A DNA stretch of 64,000 nt from Halorubrum sp. Atlit-26R (GTDB lineage Archaea; Halobacteriota; Halobacteria; Halobacteriales; Haloferacaceae), in contig NZ_QPLT01000001.1 in NCBI RefSeq assembly GCF_003666015.1, forward strand, positions 310,001-374,000, written 5' to 3'. Positions 51,088-61,509 of the stretch are shown here, in pieces. The notes below the pieces were generated by a model. That model was not told the origin of the DNA. It saw nothing but the letters and a program-made list of their open reading frames with translations, and made no database searches. Position numbers and translations under genes: made by a program. Numbering within the stretch: the stretch's first letter is position 1; each line of letters starts with the position of its first letter.

Positions 51088-54000
51088 CTACCGCGCTTCC
51101 TCGCTGGCGACCCCCGGACCGCCCCGCTCCGCCGCGGGGAGGACGAGCGTCACCGCCGTCCCCTCCCCGTCGAGCCCGGGGCCGAACCGGATCTCGCCGC
51201 CGTACGCCTCGACGACCCAGGCGGCGATCCACAGCCCGACGCCGGTGTTGTGCCGGAGCTGCGTCACCTCGCGGGCCCCGGTGATCACTTCCTGGACCGC
51301 GGTCGGAATCCCCGGACCGCTGTCGGCGACGCGCACCGCCACGACCCCGTCGTCCGGGTCGCGCTCGGCGGTCACCGCGACGCGTGGGGCGTCCCCGCCG
51401 TGTTCGACGGCGTTCTCCACGAGGTGGTCGACCGCGATCGAGAGGCGGTCGTCGCCGCGCACCGCGATCCCCGCCGGCACGTCGGCGGTGATCCGCGCGT
51501 CCGGGCTGTCGGCCGCGTGTCTCGACGCGACCTCCTCGACGACCGCGCCGACGTCGATCGGCTCGGGGTCGGTCACGTACCCCTCCTCGACGACCCGCCG
51601 GAGGGTGGCGGCCCCCTCGGCGACGCCGCTCAGCCGCTTGCCCGTGGCCTCGATCCGGCGGGCGTAGTCGCGGATCCGGTCGTCGTCCGTCCGGTTTGTG
51701 ATCTCGCCGGCGAAGCCGAACACGACGTTCAGCTCGTTGCGCATGTTGTGTCTGAGGATCCGGTTGACGATCCGGACGTACCGCTCGCGGCGCTTCCGGT
51801 CGGTGATGTCGGTGTAGATGCCGAACGCCCGGCGGGTCCCCTCGGTCTCGTAGCTGAACCCCCGGAAGAGGAACTCCCGCGGCCCGTCGACGGTCTGCCG
51901 CCGGACCTCCTCCGTCGCGAACCCGCGCTCGCGGACCAGCGAGTCGAGGTCCGCCGTCCCGGTCCCGCCGCGCTCCTCGCGGTCACCGAGCCGGTCGTCG
52001 TGGATGTCTAACGCGCCGATCGACCGACCGCGGAGCGCGTCCTCGTCCGCGCCGAACTGCGTCTCGAACGCGGGGTTGACCCCGTCGATGACGGTCTCGT
52101 CCGCTTCGAGGACGACCTCCATCACCGGGTCCGGGATACGGTCGAACAGCCGCCGGAAGCGGTCGCGCTCGGCGGACAGCTCGGTCCGCGTCCGGCGCAG
52201 GTCGGTCGTGTCGGACAGCGACCCGACGACGCCGCCCCCGTGATCGGAGAGCCGCGACAGCCGCAGCTCCCCGTGCCGCGGTCGGCGGTCGTCGTCGCCG
52301 TCGGCGGTCAGCTCGATCGTCCGGCTCGGCTCCGGCGCCCCGCCGGCCTCGACGGTCGCGTCGGTGAGCGCGGCGACCGCGTCGGCCACCCGCCGCGCGT
52401 CGTCGCCGTCGACGAGCGCGTCGAGCGGTTCCCCGGCGACGTCGTCGAGGTCGTCGGCGCCGACCCACGCCACGAACGGCGCGGTGGCGTACGTGACCGC
52501 ACCGTCGCCGTCGAGCACGCACACCATGTCGTCGACGTTCTTGAGGGCGTCCTCGTAGGTGCGGAGCCGTCGGCGCCGGTCGACGGCGTCCATCGCCGCG
52601 ACCGCGTTCGTCGCCAGCAGTTCGAGCACCGAGACGTCGTCCTCGTCGAAGGCGTTCGGCTCGACGGCGCCGACGACGAACGCGCCGTGCCCGCCGAGCG
52701 GGACCGTCGCGACGGACCGCATCCCGTGGTAGGGCCGCCCGTCCTCGACCCCGGCGAGGTCGTCGTCCACCCGCGGCTCCCCGCTCTCGAACACCTCACC
52801 GGTGATCCCCTCGCCGGGCCGGCGCGGGCCGCGGCTGTCGGCGAACCGGTCGCCGACGCCCCCGCTCGTGGCGACCAGTCGGAGCTCGTCAGCCTCGGAG
52901 TCGTACAGCCGCACGCCGCTGATCTCGTAGCCGAGCACCTCGTCCGCGGCCTCGATCAGCCGGTCCGCGACGGCCTCCCTGCTGTCGGTCCGCTGGAGCT
53001 CCTCGACGGTGCCGAGGAGCCGTTCGAGGACCCGCTCGCGGCGCTTCCGCTCGGTCGCGTCCGCGAAGAATACGGAGAGCCCGTCGGGCGAGGGGTACGC
53101 GGTCACCTCGGTCCACAGGTCGAGCGGCTCGTAGTAGCTCTCGAAGGAGACCGGCTCCTGCGTCTCCATCGCCCGCCGGTAGTTCGTCTCGTACTCCTCG
53201 CCGATTGCTGCCGGGAACTCCCCCCAGACGTCGGCGCCGAGCAGCTCGTCCGGCTCGCGGTCGAGCAGCGACGCCGCCTTCTCGTTGACGTAGGTGAACC
53301 GCCACTCGTCGTCGAGCGCGAAGAACGCGTCGTCGATCCGTTCGAGCGTGTCCTCGAACCGCTCGACCGCCGCCTCGCGCTCCTCGCGCGCGATCCTGCG
53401 CTCAATCGCGCGGCCGAGCCAGTCGGCGAGCAGCTCCACGAACAGTCGCTCCGACTCGTCGAACGGACGGTCGCGCCGCTCGGGGCTGAGGAAACAGAGC
53501 GTCCCGTACGTCTCGCCGTCGACGACGACGCGCCCGCCGACGTAGCTCCCGAACCCGAACCGCTCGTAGGCCGGGTCCTCGCCGAGCCCCGCCGCTTCGG
53601 GGTCGGTGAACGCGACCACGTCGTCGCTCCGGACCGTCCGCTGGCAGTAGGTCAGTTCGAGGGGAATCGTCCCGTCGTCGTCCAGTTCGCTCTCGGCGAG
53701 CGACGCCAACATCCCCGTTCCGTCGCTGTACCGTCGGAGCTCGATCCGGTCGCCGTCGACGCGCGAGGAGTAGCCGATCGAGAGGTCGAGCCGGTCGCGG
53801 CCGAGCCGTAACAGCGCGTCGAGCTTCTCGTCGAGGTCGGTGGTCCGGTCCGAGACGATCCGGATGAACGGTTCGAGCGCGGCCTCGCTCCCCGGGTCGA
53901 GCGCGGGCCCCGCCGACCGGCCCCCGTCCCGGCCGTCGAGCCTGTCCGCGAGGGTCTCGCCGTCGGCCGCGAGCCGCCGCCCGGAGACGTACTCGACGCC

Positions 54001-54363
54001 GAGCCGGCTCGCGTCGATGGCTGCGTCCGGATCGTCGCGGACCGTGTACGCCAGCACCGTCGCGTCCGGGTACCGCTCCCGGAGCGATCCGAGGTAATCG
54101 ACCGCGACCGCGTCGTCCCCGAGCGCGAGGTCCGCGGCCGCGCCGCCGTCCCCGCTCGGTCCGGCGGCGTCGCCGTCGACTCGTCCCCCGTCGTCGCGCA
54201 GCCGGACGACGACGCGCTCCGGACCGCCGTCCGAGTCCCCGTCGCCGTCCGCGCCGGCGTCGCTCGCGACCTCGCTCACCCCGCGGACGCGGGTCTCATC
54301 GGGGAGCTTCCCCCACGCGGCGTCGACCGGATCGCCGACGTGAAGGATCGACTCAGCGAACAT
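51088..54363 (-). CDS. Multi-domain PAS/GAF sensor histidine kinase
   Basis: A 1091-residue soluble sensor kinase. Order: receiver-like N-terminal region (about 1-150, without a clear phospho-acceptor), GAF (about 185-330), PAS (about 340-440), GAF (about 460-590), PAS (about 600-720), PAS (about 735-860), an H box with [15 protein letters not shown] and a C-terminal HATPase ([13 protein letters not shown], then ADSGPGIP). Such large cytoplasmic kinases integrate redox, light or ligand signals. No response regulator gene is close. It is the longest gene in the window. Confidence 0.93.
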   Translation of the reverse strand: MFAESILHVGDPVDAAWGKLPDETRVRGVSEVASDAGADGDGDSDGGPERVVVRLRDDGGRVDGDAAGPSGDGGAAADLALGDDAVAVDYLGSLRERYPDATVLAYTVRDDPDAAIDASRLGVEYVSGRRLAADGETLADRLDGRDGGRSAGPALDPGSEAALEPFIRIVSDRTTDLDEKLDALLRLGRDRLDLSIGYSSRVDGDRIELRRYSDGTGMLASLAESELDDDGTIPLELTYCQRTVRSDDVVAFTDPEAAGLGEDPAYERFGFGSYVGGRVVVDGETYGTLCFLSPERRDRPFDESERLFVELLADWLGRAIERRIAREEREAAVERFEDTLERIDDAFFALDDEWRFTYVNEKAASLLDREPDELLGADVWGEFPAAIGEEYETNYRRAMETQEPVSFESYYEPLDLWTEVTAYPSPDGLSVFFADATERKRRERVLERLLGTVEELQRTDSREAVADRLIEAADEVLGYEISGVRLYDSEADELRLVATSGGVGDRFADSRGPRRPGEGITGEVFESGEPRVDDDLAGVEDGRPYHGMRSVATVPLGGHGAFVVGAVEPNAFDEDDVSVLELLATNAVAAMDAVDRRRRLRTYEDALKNVDDMVCVLDGDGAVTYATAPFVAWVGADDLDDVAGEPLDALVDGDDARRVADAVAALTDATVEAGGAPEPSRTIELTADGDDDRRPRHGELRLSRLSDHGGGVVGSLSDTTDLRRTRTELSAERDRFRRLFDRIPDPVMEVVLEADETVIDGVNPAFETQFGADEDALRGRSIGALDIHDDRLGDREERGGTGTADLDSLVRERGFATEEVRRQTVDGPREFLFRGFSYETEGTRRAFGIYTDITDRKRRERYVRIVNRILRHNMRNELNVVFGFAGEITNRTDDDRIRDYARRIEATGKRLSGVAEGAATLRRVVEEGYVTDPEPIDVGAVVEEVASRHAADSPDARITADVPAGIAVRGDDRLSIAVDHLVENAVEHGGDAPRVAVTAERDPDDGVVAVRVADSGPGIPTAVQEVITGAREVTQLRHNTGVGLWIAAWVVEAYGGEIRFGPGLDGEGTAVTLVLPAAERGGPGVASEEAR

Positions 54364-54651
54364 CCGTGACGGAGGAACTCCGTGGTGACCGTCCCCGACG
54401 GGGTGATTCCTCAGCGGTCATTCGCCGGACTGGCCTCCCGTCTCGCGCAGTCGAGCGGCCGCCCGACCGGCGCCCTCGGGCCCTCCGAGTCGCCCTCGCC
54501 GCGGATCGACGGTACATTCATCGCGTGACGTACGAACGGCCCCCTCATAACCGTTCCCTCCGAGCTTTCGGCCGTGAGATTTTGCCGCGTCGCGCCGCGC
54601 GCGGCGATCGTCCCGACACGATTTAGGCGGCCCGCTCACAACCCCCCGGTA

Positions 54652-56139
54652 ATGAGCACGCAGGCCGCGACCGCGGACCGGACAGTCGTGATCGGGCTGG
54701 AGGTCCACGTCCAGCTCGAGACCGACACGAAGATCTTCTGCGGCTGCTCGACGGAGCCCGGAGACGACGAGGAGCCGAACACGCGCACCTGCCCGACCTG
54801 CCTCGGGCTGCCGGGCGCGCTCCCCGTCCTCAACGAGGCCGCCGTCGAGGCCGCCGTGAAGGTGGGGAAGGCGATCGACGCCGACATCCCCGAGACCACC
54901 ACGTTCCACCGGAAGAACTACTACTACCCCGACCTCCCGAAGAACTTCCAGCTCACCCAGTACGACGCGCCGATCTGCGCCGACGGCGAGCTGGAGGTCC
55001 GCGTCGACGGCGACCCCCGGACGATCGGGATCACCCGCGCGCACCTCGAGGAGGACCCCGGCAGCCTCCAGCACGCCGGCGGCTCCATCGAGTCCGCGAC
55101 GCACACCCTCGTCAACTACAACCGCGCGGGCACGCCTCTCATGGAGATCGTCACGGAGCCGGACTTCCGCTCGCCGGCCGAGACGCGGGCGTTCCTCGCG
55201 AAGCTGGAGGAGGTCCTGGAGTACCTCGGCGTCTTCGACCCCGGCCGCGACGGGAGCCTGCGCGTCGACGCCAACGTCTCCCTCGTCCCCGCCGAGCACG
55301 TCGCCGACGACGGGTCGATCGACGGCGACGCGCTCGACGACGTGAACCGCGCCGAGGTGAAGAACATCTCCAGCCACAGGGGCGCGGAGCAGGCGCTCGC
55401 CTACGAGGTCACCCGTCAGGAGAACGTCCTCCGGCGCGGCCGCGAGATCGAACAGGAGACCCGCCACTGGGACGAGGACCGCGGCGTCACCGTCGGGATG
55501 CGCTCGAAGGAGGCCGAGAAGGACTACCGCTACTTCCGCGAGGGCGACCTCCCCGCCTTAGAGGTGGCCGACTGGAAGGACCGGATCGCGATCCCGGAGC
55601 TGCCCGACGCCCGCCGCGAGCGCTTCCGCGACGAGTACGGACTGGACCGCGAGGCCGCCTCGAAGCTCACCTCCACGAAGGCGGTCGCGGACTTCTTCGA
55701 GGACGTGGCGAGCGAGTTCGACCCCGACCTCGCCGCGACGTGGGTCGCCGACAACCTGCTCGGCGAGCTCAACTACCGCGAGATGGCGATCACCGACGTC
55801 GAGGAGCGGCTCGACGAGTTCACGCGCCTGATCGAGCTCGTCGCCGCCGACGAGCTCACGACGAAGAACGCCGAGGAGGTCGTCCTCCGCGAGATGCTCG
55901 ACGAGGGCGACGACCCCGAGACGGTCATCGAGCGCGAGGACCTCGGGAAGGCCGAGAGCGGCGAGGTCGAGACCGCGGTCGCGGCCGCCATCGACGAGAA
56001 CCCCGACGCCGTGAGCGACTACCACGACGGCGACGAGGGCGCGATCAACTTCCTCGTCGGGCAGGTGATGCAGGCGACCGGCGGCAGCGCCGACCCCGGA
56101 CAGGTGAACGGACTGCTCCGCGAGGAGTTAGACGGCTGA
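54652..56139 (+). CDS. gatB: Aspartyl/glutamyl-tRNA amidotransferase subunit B
   Basis: A 495-residue subunit of GatCAB, which converts Asp-tRNA-Asn or Glu-tRNA-Gln to the amide form. The start IGLEVHVQLETDTKIFC, the zinc pairs CGCSTEPG and CPTCLGLPG, the phosphorylation site motif RKNYYYPDLPKNFQLTQYD and the C-terminal YqeY-like tail domain are seen. Length fits the full protein. GatA and GatC genes are not in this window. Confidence 0.96.
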   Translation: MSTQAATADRTVVIGLEVHVQLETDTKIFCGCSTEPGDDEEPNTRTCPTCLGLPGALPVLNEAAVEAAVKVGKAIDADIPETTTFHRKNYYYPDLPKNFQLTQYDAPICADGELEVRVDGDPRTIGITRAHLEEDPGSLQHAGGSIESATHTLVNYNRAGTPLMEIVTEPDFRSPAETRAFLAKLEEVLEYLGVFDPGRDGSLRVDANVSLVPAEHVADDGSIDGDALDDVNRAEVKNISSHRGAEQALAYEVTRQENVLRRGREIEQETRHWDEDRGVTVGMRSKEAEKDYRYFREGDLPALEVADWKDRIAIPELPDARRERFRDEYGLDREAASKLTSTKAVADFFEDVASEFDPDLAATWVADNLLGELNYREMAITDVEERLDEFTRLIELVAADELTTKNAEEVVLREMLDEGDDPETVIEREDLGKAESGEVETAVAAAIDENPDAVSDYHDGDEGAINFLVGQVMQATGGSADPGQVNGLLREELDG

Positions 56140-56244
56140 GAGGGTTGAGCGTCGGGCGATTTCGGGACTGGATGAATCGGCTCGACAGCAGCGACGTGAT
56201 ATTTAAATCTGTGAGCTTCGACGGCGATTACTTATAAAATCGCA

Positions 56245-56690
56245 GTGGCGCGTGCCTGCGAGGCCGCCCCGCGGCCGAGCAGCACGCGCGAGGGAGTCGG
56301 TCGCCCGGAGCGAAGCGACGGGCGACCGACGAGGCTGGGGAGGCGTGAGGTGCGGTGCGGGGCGGGACTCGAAGGGGCAGCCGCGAGACGGGCGCAGGCG
56401 ACGTAAGCACCGCAGGAACGAGCGAAGCGAGTGACGAGGAGCGCAGCGAGCGTGCGCCCGTCTCGCGGCTGGGGCTTCGGAGGTGTTCTCCGTTGATCTC
56501 CGGTCAATCATTTATAAACGAGCGGCTGGGGCTTCGGAGGTGTTCACCGTCGATCTCCGGTTAATTATTTATAAGCGAGCGGCTGGGGCTTTGGCGATGT
56601 TCGCCGACGGTCAGTGAGCAGCTGTTTATAAGTAAGCGGCTGAGGCCTCGGTGGTGTTCGCGCCGGTCAGTTATTTATAAAAACCACCGT
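56245..56690 (+). repeat. Dispersed structured repeat, copy D (most complete)
   Basis: Hairpin 1 pairs GCGCGTGC at 56248 with GCACGCGC near 56282, with GGCCGC/GCGGCC inside. Hairpin 2 pairs GTCGGTCGCCCG (56296-56307) with CGGGCGACCGAC (56319-56330). The conserved spacer GAGGCTGGGGAGGCGTGAGG follows. Hairpin 3 has 19-bp arms CAGCCGCGAGACGGGCGCA (56378-56396) and TGCGCCCGTCTCGCGGCTG (56453-56471). The tail has four TTTATAA boxes at 56511, 56568, 56625 and 56674, spaced 57, 57 and 49 bp. The last is 70 nt from the SAMP2 start. Confidence 0.9.
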
Positions 56691-56749
56691 CGTACTATTG
56701 AGCGCGCCGAAACCGTGCGATTGACGCCCGCCCGCCCGCTACGGCGCCC

Positions 56750-56983
56750 ATGGACGTGACCGTCGAGGTCGTCGGCGAGGGGACGGAGGAACACAGCCTC
56801 GCCGCCGACGCGACGTACGACGACCTGATCCGCGCCGCGGGCTACCACCCGCAGGAGGCGTCGGCGCTGGTCGACGGCTCGCCGGTCCCCGGCGACCGCG
56901 TCGTCGACGCCGAGACGGTGCGAGTCCTGCGGCTTATAAAAGGCGGCGCGGCGGACGCCAGCGAGATGGACGCCGACGCGTGA
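56750..56983 (+). CDS. SAMP2-like ubiquitin-fold protein with C-terminal extension
   Basis: A 77-residue beta-grasp protein matching Haloferax SAMP2. That protein is 66 residues and ends in Gly-Gly; this one has Lys64, Gly65-Gly66 in RLIKGG at the same position and then 11 more residues, AADASEMDADA. SAMP2 modifies proteins through its terminal Gly and supplies sulfur for tRNA thiolation, both after activation by UbaA. The tail would have to be removed, as in eukaryotic ubiquitin precursors. It overlaps the GNAT gene by 4 nt. Confidence 0.85.
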   Translation: MDVTVEVVGEGTEEHSLAADATYDDLIRAAGYHPQEASALVDGSPVPGDRVVDAETVRVLRLIKGGAADASEMDADA

Positions 56984-57429
56984 CCGAAGATCACGATCTC
57001 CCCGATCCGCCCGCGGACGTGACCGTCGAGCCCGCGACCCCCGACGACCGGCTCGACGTGCTCCGAATTCTCGACGCCGCGATGCTGGAGACCGACGCCG
57101 ACGCCGTCGACGACCGGATCGCGGCCGGCGACGCCCTCGTCGCGCGCTCGACGCGGACCGGCGGGGTCGTCGGCGCCTTAGTCGCCGTGCGACCCGACCC
57201 GGACCGGCTTCACGTCGACGCCGTCGCCGTCAGGCGGGCGCGGCGCGGCCGCGGAATCGGCTCGGCGCTCGTCGCGGCCGCCGTCGACCGCGGCGAGTCG
57301 GACCCCGCGGTCGAGGCCGTCACCGCTCGGTTCGACGCCGGTCTCGCCGAGTTCTACGAGGCGCTGGGGTTCGCCGTCGACGCCGACGGCGCGGCAGCGG
57401 GCCGACGGACCGGTCGTCGCTCGGTGTGA
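56980..57429 (+). CDS. GNAT-family N-acetyltransferase
   Basis: A 149-residue acetyltransferase. Motif A, AVRRARRGRGIGSALVAAAV, is the acetyl-CoA pyrophosphate loop, and LAEFYEALGFAVDADGAAA the C-terminal motif. The substrate is unknown. The GTG start lies in the GTGA overlap with the SAMP2 gene, so the two are translated together; whether it acts on SAMP2 or its targets is a guess. Confidence 0.85.
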   Translation: MTEDHDLPDPPADVTVEPATPDDRLDVLRILDAAMLETDADAVDDRIAAGDALVARSTRTGGVVGALVAVRPDPDRLHVDAVAVRRARRGRGIGSALVAAAVDRGESDPAVEAVTARFDAGLAEFYEALGFAVDADGAAAGRRTGRRSV

Positions 57430-57491
57430 CCCGCCTCCGAGACAACCGGCGAACGACGCCGATAAACGGCCGGCCGGCCTACGAGCGGCCA

Positions 57492-58265
57492 ATGAGTGGA
57501 AAAGACGACTACTACAACCGGTCCAAACAGCAGGGGTACCGCGCCCGCTCCGCCTACAAGCTGAAACAGCTCGACGAGGAGGCGTCCCTGTTCGAGGCCG
57601 GCGACACCGTGGTCGACCTCGGCGCCGCGCCCGGCGGGTGGCTCCAGGTCGCCGCCGAGGCGGTCGGCGAGGGCGGCACCGTCGTCGGCGTCGACCTCCA
57701 GCGGATCGACGAGTTCGACGACCACGATATCGAGACGCTCCGCGGCGACATGACCGAGGAGCGCACCCGCCACTACCTCCGCGAGGCGGTCGGCGAGGGC
57801 GGCGCGGACGCGGTCCTCTCGGACATGGCGCCCAACATGACCGGCGAGTACCACCTCGACCACGCCCGGTCGGTCCACCTCGCGCGGCAGGCGCTCGACG
57901 CCGCCGACGAGCTGCTCGCGCCCGGCGGCGACTTCGTCGTGAAGGTGTTCCAAGGGGAGGACCTCGACGCCTTCCGCGACGACGTGGCGGACTCGTTCCA
58001 GTACGTCCGGACCGTCTCGCCGCCCGCCTCGCGGGACTCCTCCTCGGAGGTGTACCTCGTCGCGAAGGGGTACACGACCTCGCCCGTCGCCGAGGGCGAC
58101 CGGGTCGAGGTGACGGTCGAGGAGGAGGGCGACGAGGGCGACGGCATCGCCTACGTCGAGGGGTACACGCTGTTCGTCGACGGCGACGTCGGCGAGACGC
58201 TCGCGGTCGAGGTCACCGACGTCAAGCCGCGGTTCGGCTTCGCCGAGTGCGTCGACGGGGACTGA
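57492..58265 (+). CDS. rlmE: 23S rRNA 2'-O-methyltransferase (RlmE/FtsJ) with TRAM domain
   Basis: A 257-residue enzyme. The N-terminal FtsJ domain has the RSAYKL start, DLGAAPGGWLQVA SAM site and the K-D-K-E tetrad (Lys in the SAYKLKQLDE helix, Asp in SDMAPN, Lys in FVVKVFQG, Glu in SSEVYLVAKG). The C-terminal 60 residues form a TRAM domain (GDRVEVTVEEEGDEGDG) that binds RNA, typical of archaeal RlmE. It modifies a uridine of 23S rRNA. The start MSGKDDYYNRS fits archaeal members. Confidence 0.94.
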   Translation: MSGKDDYYNRSKQQGYRARSAYKLKQLDEEASLFEAGDTVVDLGAAPGGWLQVAAEAVGEGGTVVGVDLQRIDEFDDHDIETLRGDMTEERTRHYLREAVGEGGADAVLSDMAPNMTGEYHLDHARSVHLARQALDAADELLAPGGDFVVKVFQGEDLDAFRDDVADSFQYVRTVSPPASRDSSSEVYLVAKGYTTSPVAEGDRVEVTVEEEGDEGDGIAYVEGYTLFVDGDVGETLAVEVTDVKPRFGFAECVDGD

Positions 58266-58322
58266 CGGGCCCCGCGGGGCGAGGCGTCACGTCGCCGCGT
58301 CACGCTCCACTGTCGCGCGCGG

Positions 58323-58823
58323 TCAGCTCGCCCCGCCGCGTTTGACCCACTCGCGCAGCGTGAACCCGTCGTACTCGCTCTCCTCGTCGACCTCCCAGTC
58401 GGCTTCGTCCCACTCCGGGTAGTACGTGTCACCCTCGTAGGCGCCGTCGACGTGACTGAGGGCCATCCCGTCGAGGCGCGGCTGGAAGAGGTCGTATATC
58501 CCACCGCCCCCGAGCACGTAGGTCGTGTCGACCCCGACCTCGGCGGCGGCCTCGCGGGCCAGTTCGATCGCCTCGTCGGCGCCGTTCGCGACGGTCGCGG
58601 TCGGGACGTCGACCGCGTCGACGCTCCGGCTCACGACGATCTGGCGGCTCCCGGGGAGGTCGTCGCGCATCGAGTCGAACGTGCGCCGGCCTAAGATCAC
58701 TGGCGACCCCGCGACCCGCCGGCGGTACTGCCTGACGTCCGCCTCGATGTGGGGCCACGGGACCTCCCCGTCCTTCCCGATCACCCGGTTCTCCGCGAGC
58801 GCGGCGACGCTGACGAGTTTCAC
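58323..58823 (-). CDS. folA: Dihydrofolate reductase
   Basis: A 166-residue halophilic DHFR that reduces dihydrofolate with NADPH. The start [20 protein letters not shown] and the acidic substrate residue in [15 protein letters not shown] are clear, as are [14 protein letters not shown] (NADPH phosphate) and [13 protein letters not shown] (the Gly-Gly turn). The length matches the family. It lies directly downstream of the ornithine cyclodeaminase-like gene on the minus strand. Confidence 0.94.
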   Translation of the reverse strand: MKLVSVAALAENRVIGKDGEVPWPHIEADVRQYRRRVAGSPVILGRRTFDSMRDDLPGSRQIVVSRSVDAVDVPTATVANGADEAIELAREAAAEVGVDTTYVLGGGGIYDLFQPRLDGMALSHVDGAYEGDTYYPEWDEADWEVDEESEYDGFTLREWVKRGGAS

Positions 58824-58892
58824 GGGCCGTATACGGGACGGAGGGGCAAAAGCGGCGCGTCGACTCGCCGGGACCGAGCGGGTCGGTCGATC

Positions 58893-59951
58893 TCAGCCGT
58901 CGAGGCCGAGCAGGTCGAACGGGTAGCCGTTGTCCAGCTCGTCGGCGCGCTCGTAGACGACGCGCGCGGCCGCCACGTCCTGAATCGCGAGGCCGGTCGA
59001 GTCGAAGACGCTGACGCCCGTCACGCCGTCGGCGTCCGCGGGCGTACCCGGCGTGCCGGGACGGCCCGCGCGGCGGCCGACGACGATCTCGCCGATCTCG
59101 CCGTAGATGTCGTCGTCGGTGAGCGTCCCCGCGGCGTACGGGACGTTGATCTCGCCGGAGTGGGTGCACTGCTCGTGGTCGTCGATGACGACGGTGGCGT
59201 CCGAGAGGAGGTCGTCCGCGAGCTCGTGTTTGCCCTCGGCGTCCGCGCCCATCGCGTTGATGTGGGTGTGATCGCCCACGTCGTCGGGGCCGACGATCGG
59301 GTCCTCGACGGGGGTCACCGTCGAGAGCACGTCGCAGTGGCCCGCCTCCGAGATCGAGCCCGCGCGCACGTCGAACCGGTCCTCGAAGGCGTCGACGAAG
59401 TCGGCGACGCGCTCCTCGTCGAGGTCGCTGATCACGACCTCCTCGATGTCTCGTACCGTCGAGATCGCCTCCAGCTGCGTGTACGACTGGACGCCGGCGC
59501 CGACGATCCCAAGACTGCTCGCGTCGGGGACCGCGAGGTGGTCGGTCGCGACCGCGGCGGCCGCGCCGGTCCGCTTCATCGTCAGCGTCGTCCCGTCGAG
59601 GATCGCCAGCGGGAACGCCGTCTCGGGGTCGGAGTAGATCATCGTTCCCATCACCGTCGGGAGGCCGTGGTCGGCGGGGTTGTCGGTGTGGACGTTGACC
59701 CACTTGATCCCGGCGGCGTCCCACCCGTCGCCGGTCGCCGTCTCCTCGGCGACGTCCTCCTCGCGCACGTCGAGGTAGGCGGGCATCGAGCGGAAGTCGC
59801 CGTTGTACTCGGGGAGGTCGATGTACGACTTCGCCGGCATCTTGGCGTCGCCGCGCTCGTAGGCCGTGAACGCGCCGCGGACCGCGTCGATCACGCGGTC
59901 CATCTCGGCGTTCTCGTCGACGTCGTCCGCGTTGAGGAGCAGCGTCTGCAT
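58893..59951 (-). CDS. Ornithine cyclodeaminase/alanine dehydrogenase family protein
   Basis: A 352-residue NAD-dependent enzyme. The block DAKMPAKSYIDLPEYNGDFR carries the substrate Lys, IGIVGAGVQSYTQ-type (SLGIVGAGVQSYTQLEAI) is the NAD fingerprint, and MGADAEGKHELADDL contains the catalytic Asp. The family includes ornithine cyclodeaminase, archaeal alanine dehydrogenase and imine reductases, and the substrate cannot be chosen from sequence. It is in the same direction as the glycerate kinase gene, 20 bp away. Confidence 0.9.
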   Translation of the reverse strand: MQTLLLNADDVDENAEMDRVIDAVRGAFTAYERGDAKMPAKSYIDLPEYNGDFRSMPAYLDVREEDVAEETATGDGWDAAGIKWVNVHTDNPADHGLPTVMGTMIYSDPETAFPLAILDGTTLTMKRTGAAAAVATDHLAVPDASSLGIVGAGVQSYTQLEAISTVRDIEEVVISDLDEERVADFVDAFEDRFDVRAGSISEAGHCDVLSTVTPVEDPIVGPDDVGDHTHINAMGADAEGKHELADDLLSDATVVIDDHEQCTHSGEINVPYAAGTLTDDDIYGEIGEIVVGRRAGRPGTPGTPADADGVTGVSVFDSTGLAIQDVAAARVVYERADELDNGYPFDLLGLDG

Positions 59952-59971
59952 GCCGCAGAATTTGCCAGCCG

Positions 59972-61459
59972 CTACTTAGTGTCTTCCGAACGCGGTCCGG
60001 ACCCCGGAACCACGACCGCGCGCAGGTCGTTGACGTTCGTCCCCGTCGGTCCGGTCCGGAGCAGCGTGCCCGCCCCGTCGAGGAGCGGGTACGCGTCGTG
60101 CGCGTCGAGCGCGTCCGCGGCCGTCTCGCGGTCCAGCGACCCGTCGCTGCCGCCATCGTCGGCGCCGCCGTCGGGGCCGTCCCCGACGAGGCGGTCGTCG
60201 ACCAGCGCGCCCGCGGCGTCGGTGGCGCCGTCGATCCCGTCGGTGTCGACGCTCGCGACGGCGACCGCGGCGTGGCCCGCCTCTCTCGCGCCGTCCGGGC
60301 CCGCCGCGTCGAACTCGACCGCGGCCGACAGCGCGAACTCCTGATTCGGGCCGCCCTCGCCGGGATCCTCGCCGAGCGTCACCGTCACCTCGCCGGCCGA
60401 GAGGAGGACCGCGGGCGGCTCTACGGGCTCGCCGGCCGCCCGGCACTCCTCGGCGACCGCCGCGTGGGTCTTCGCCGCCTCGCGCGCCTCGCCGCGCACC
60501 CGCGAGGAGAGCACCAGCGGCTCGTACCCGCGCGCCGCGGCGACCTCCCGCGCGGCGTCGAGGGCGGTGCGCGCGCTCGCGACGACGCGGACGTCGACGC
60601 CGCCACCGTCGGACGGAGGGTCGCTCGGGTTCGGGGTCTCCGCGAGGTCGCCCGCGGCGCCGCGTTCGAGCCGGTCGGTCACGGCCGCCGGCGCGTCGAT
60701 CCCGTACCGGTCGAGGACGCCGAGTGCGTCCGCGTAGGTCGTCGGATCGGGCGAGAGGGGGCCGCTCGCGATCACGGCCGGGTCGTCGCCGGTGACGTCG
60801 CTTATCGCGAGGCCGAGGACGTCGGCGGGGGCGGCCGCCCGCGCGAGCCGTCCGCCCTTCACCGCCGAGCAGTGTTTCCGGACCGCGTTAATCTCCGCGA
60901 TGGTCGCGCCGCTCGCCAGCAGGGCCTCGGTCGTCTCGCGGAGGTCGGCGAGATCGATCCCCTCGGCGGGCGCGGCCAACAGCGCGCTCCCGCCGCCGGT
61001 AAGCAGCCCGATCACGAGGTCGCCCTTGCCCGCGTCGATCGCGACCTCGCGGACCTCTCTGGCGCTCTCGACGCCCGCCTCGCTCGGCGTCGGGTGGTCG
61101 CCGGGCAGGACCGCGACTCGATCGGTCTCGACGGGGTCGTCCGTGACGACCGCGCCGCCGTCGATCCGGTCGCCGAGAAGTTCCTCGGCCGCGGCCGCGA
61201 AGTGCCCCGCGGCGTTGCCGGCGCCGACGACGAGGACGCGATCGTACGCGTCGAGACCGTAGGTCGCGGTTTCGTCGTCGACGCTCGTGACTGAGAGCTC
61301 CCCGTCGTTCAGCGAGAGCGCGTCCGCGACGACTCGCTCCGGGTGCGCCGCCTCGATCCCGGCGACGACGCAGTCGAGCGCGAGCTCGCGGACCGGGTCG
61401 CTCGCGTGTCGCTCGCGGTCGGCGACTGTCACGGTCGAGTCGTCGGACTGGTCGGTCAT
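59972..61459 (-). CDS. Glycerate 2-kinase (MOFRL family)
   Basis: A 495-residue enzyme with the DUF4147 N-terminal domain (VLVVGAGNAAGHFAAAAEE, DLVIGLLTGGGSALLAAPAEG, VRKHCSAVKGGRLA) and a C-terminal MOFRL domain (EVTVTLGEDPGEGGPNQEFALS, AVASVDTDGIDGATDAAGALVD). It phosphorylates glycerate to 2-phosphoglycerate. A Gly/Asp-rich insertion near residue 430 is haloarchaeal. The start follows a TATA-like CTATAAA 55-60 nt upstream in repeat copy E. Confidence 0.92.
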   Translation of the reverse strand: MTDQSDDSTVTVADRERHASDPVRELALDCVVAGIEAAHPERVVADALSLNDGELSVTSVDDETATYGLDAYDRVLVVGAGNAAGHFAAAAEELLGDRIDGGAVVTDDPVETDRVAVLPGDHPTPSEAGVESAREVREVAIDAGKGDLVIGLLTGGGSALLAAPAEGIDLADLRETTEALLASGATIAEINAVRKHCSAVKGGRLARAAAPADVLGLAISDVTGDDPAVIASGPLSPDPTTYADALGVLDRYGIDAPAAVTDRLERGAAGDLAETPNPSDPPSDGGGVDVRVVASARTALDAAREVAAARGYEPLVLSSRVRGEAREAAKTHAAVAEECRAAGEPVEPPAVLLSAGEVTVTLGEDPGEGGPNQEFALSAAVEFDAAGPDGAREAGHAAVAVASVDTDGIDGATDAAGALVDDRLVGDGPDGGADDGGSDGSLDRETAADALDAHDAYPLLDGAGTLLRTGPTGTNVNDLRAVVVPGSGPRSEDTK

Positions 61460-61509
61460 CGTTACTGTCGCCTCGGTCTGGATGCGTCCCGCTGGCTCAA
61501 GAGCGTTCT

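Noticed and set aside
56500-56690. TATA-bearing tandem units as a CRISPR array
   Set aside because: Units are about 57 bp with no unique spacers of 30-45 bp between identical repeats and no cas gene nearby; they are imperfect tandem copies.
58429-60156. 575-codon minus-strand frame
   Set aside because: It is an Arg-rich shadow overlapping the well supported folA and ornithine cyclodeaminase-like genes.
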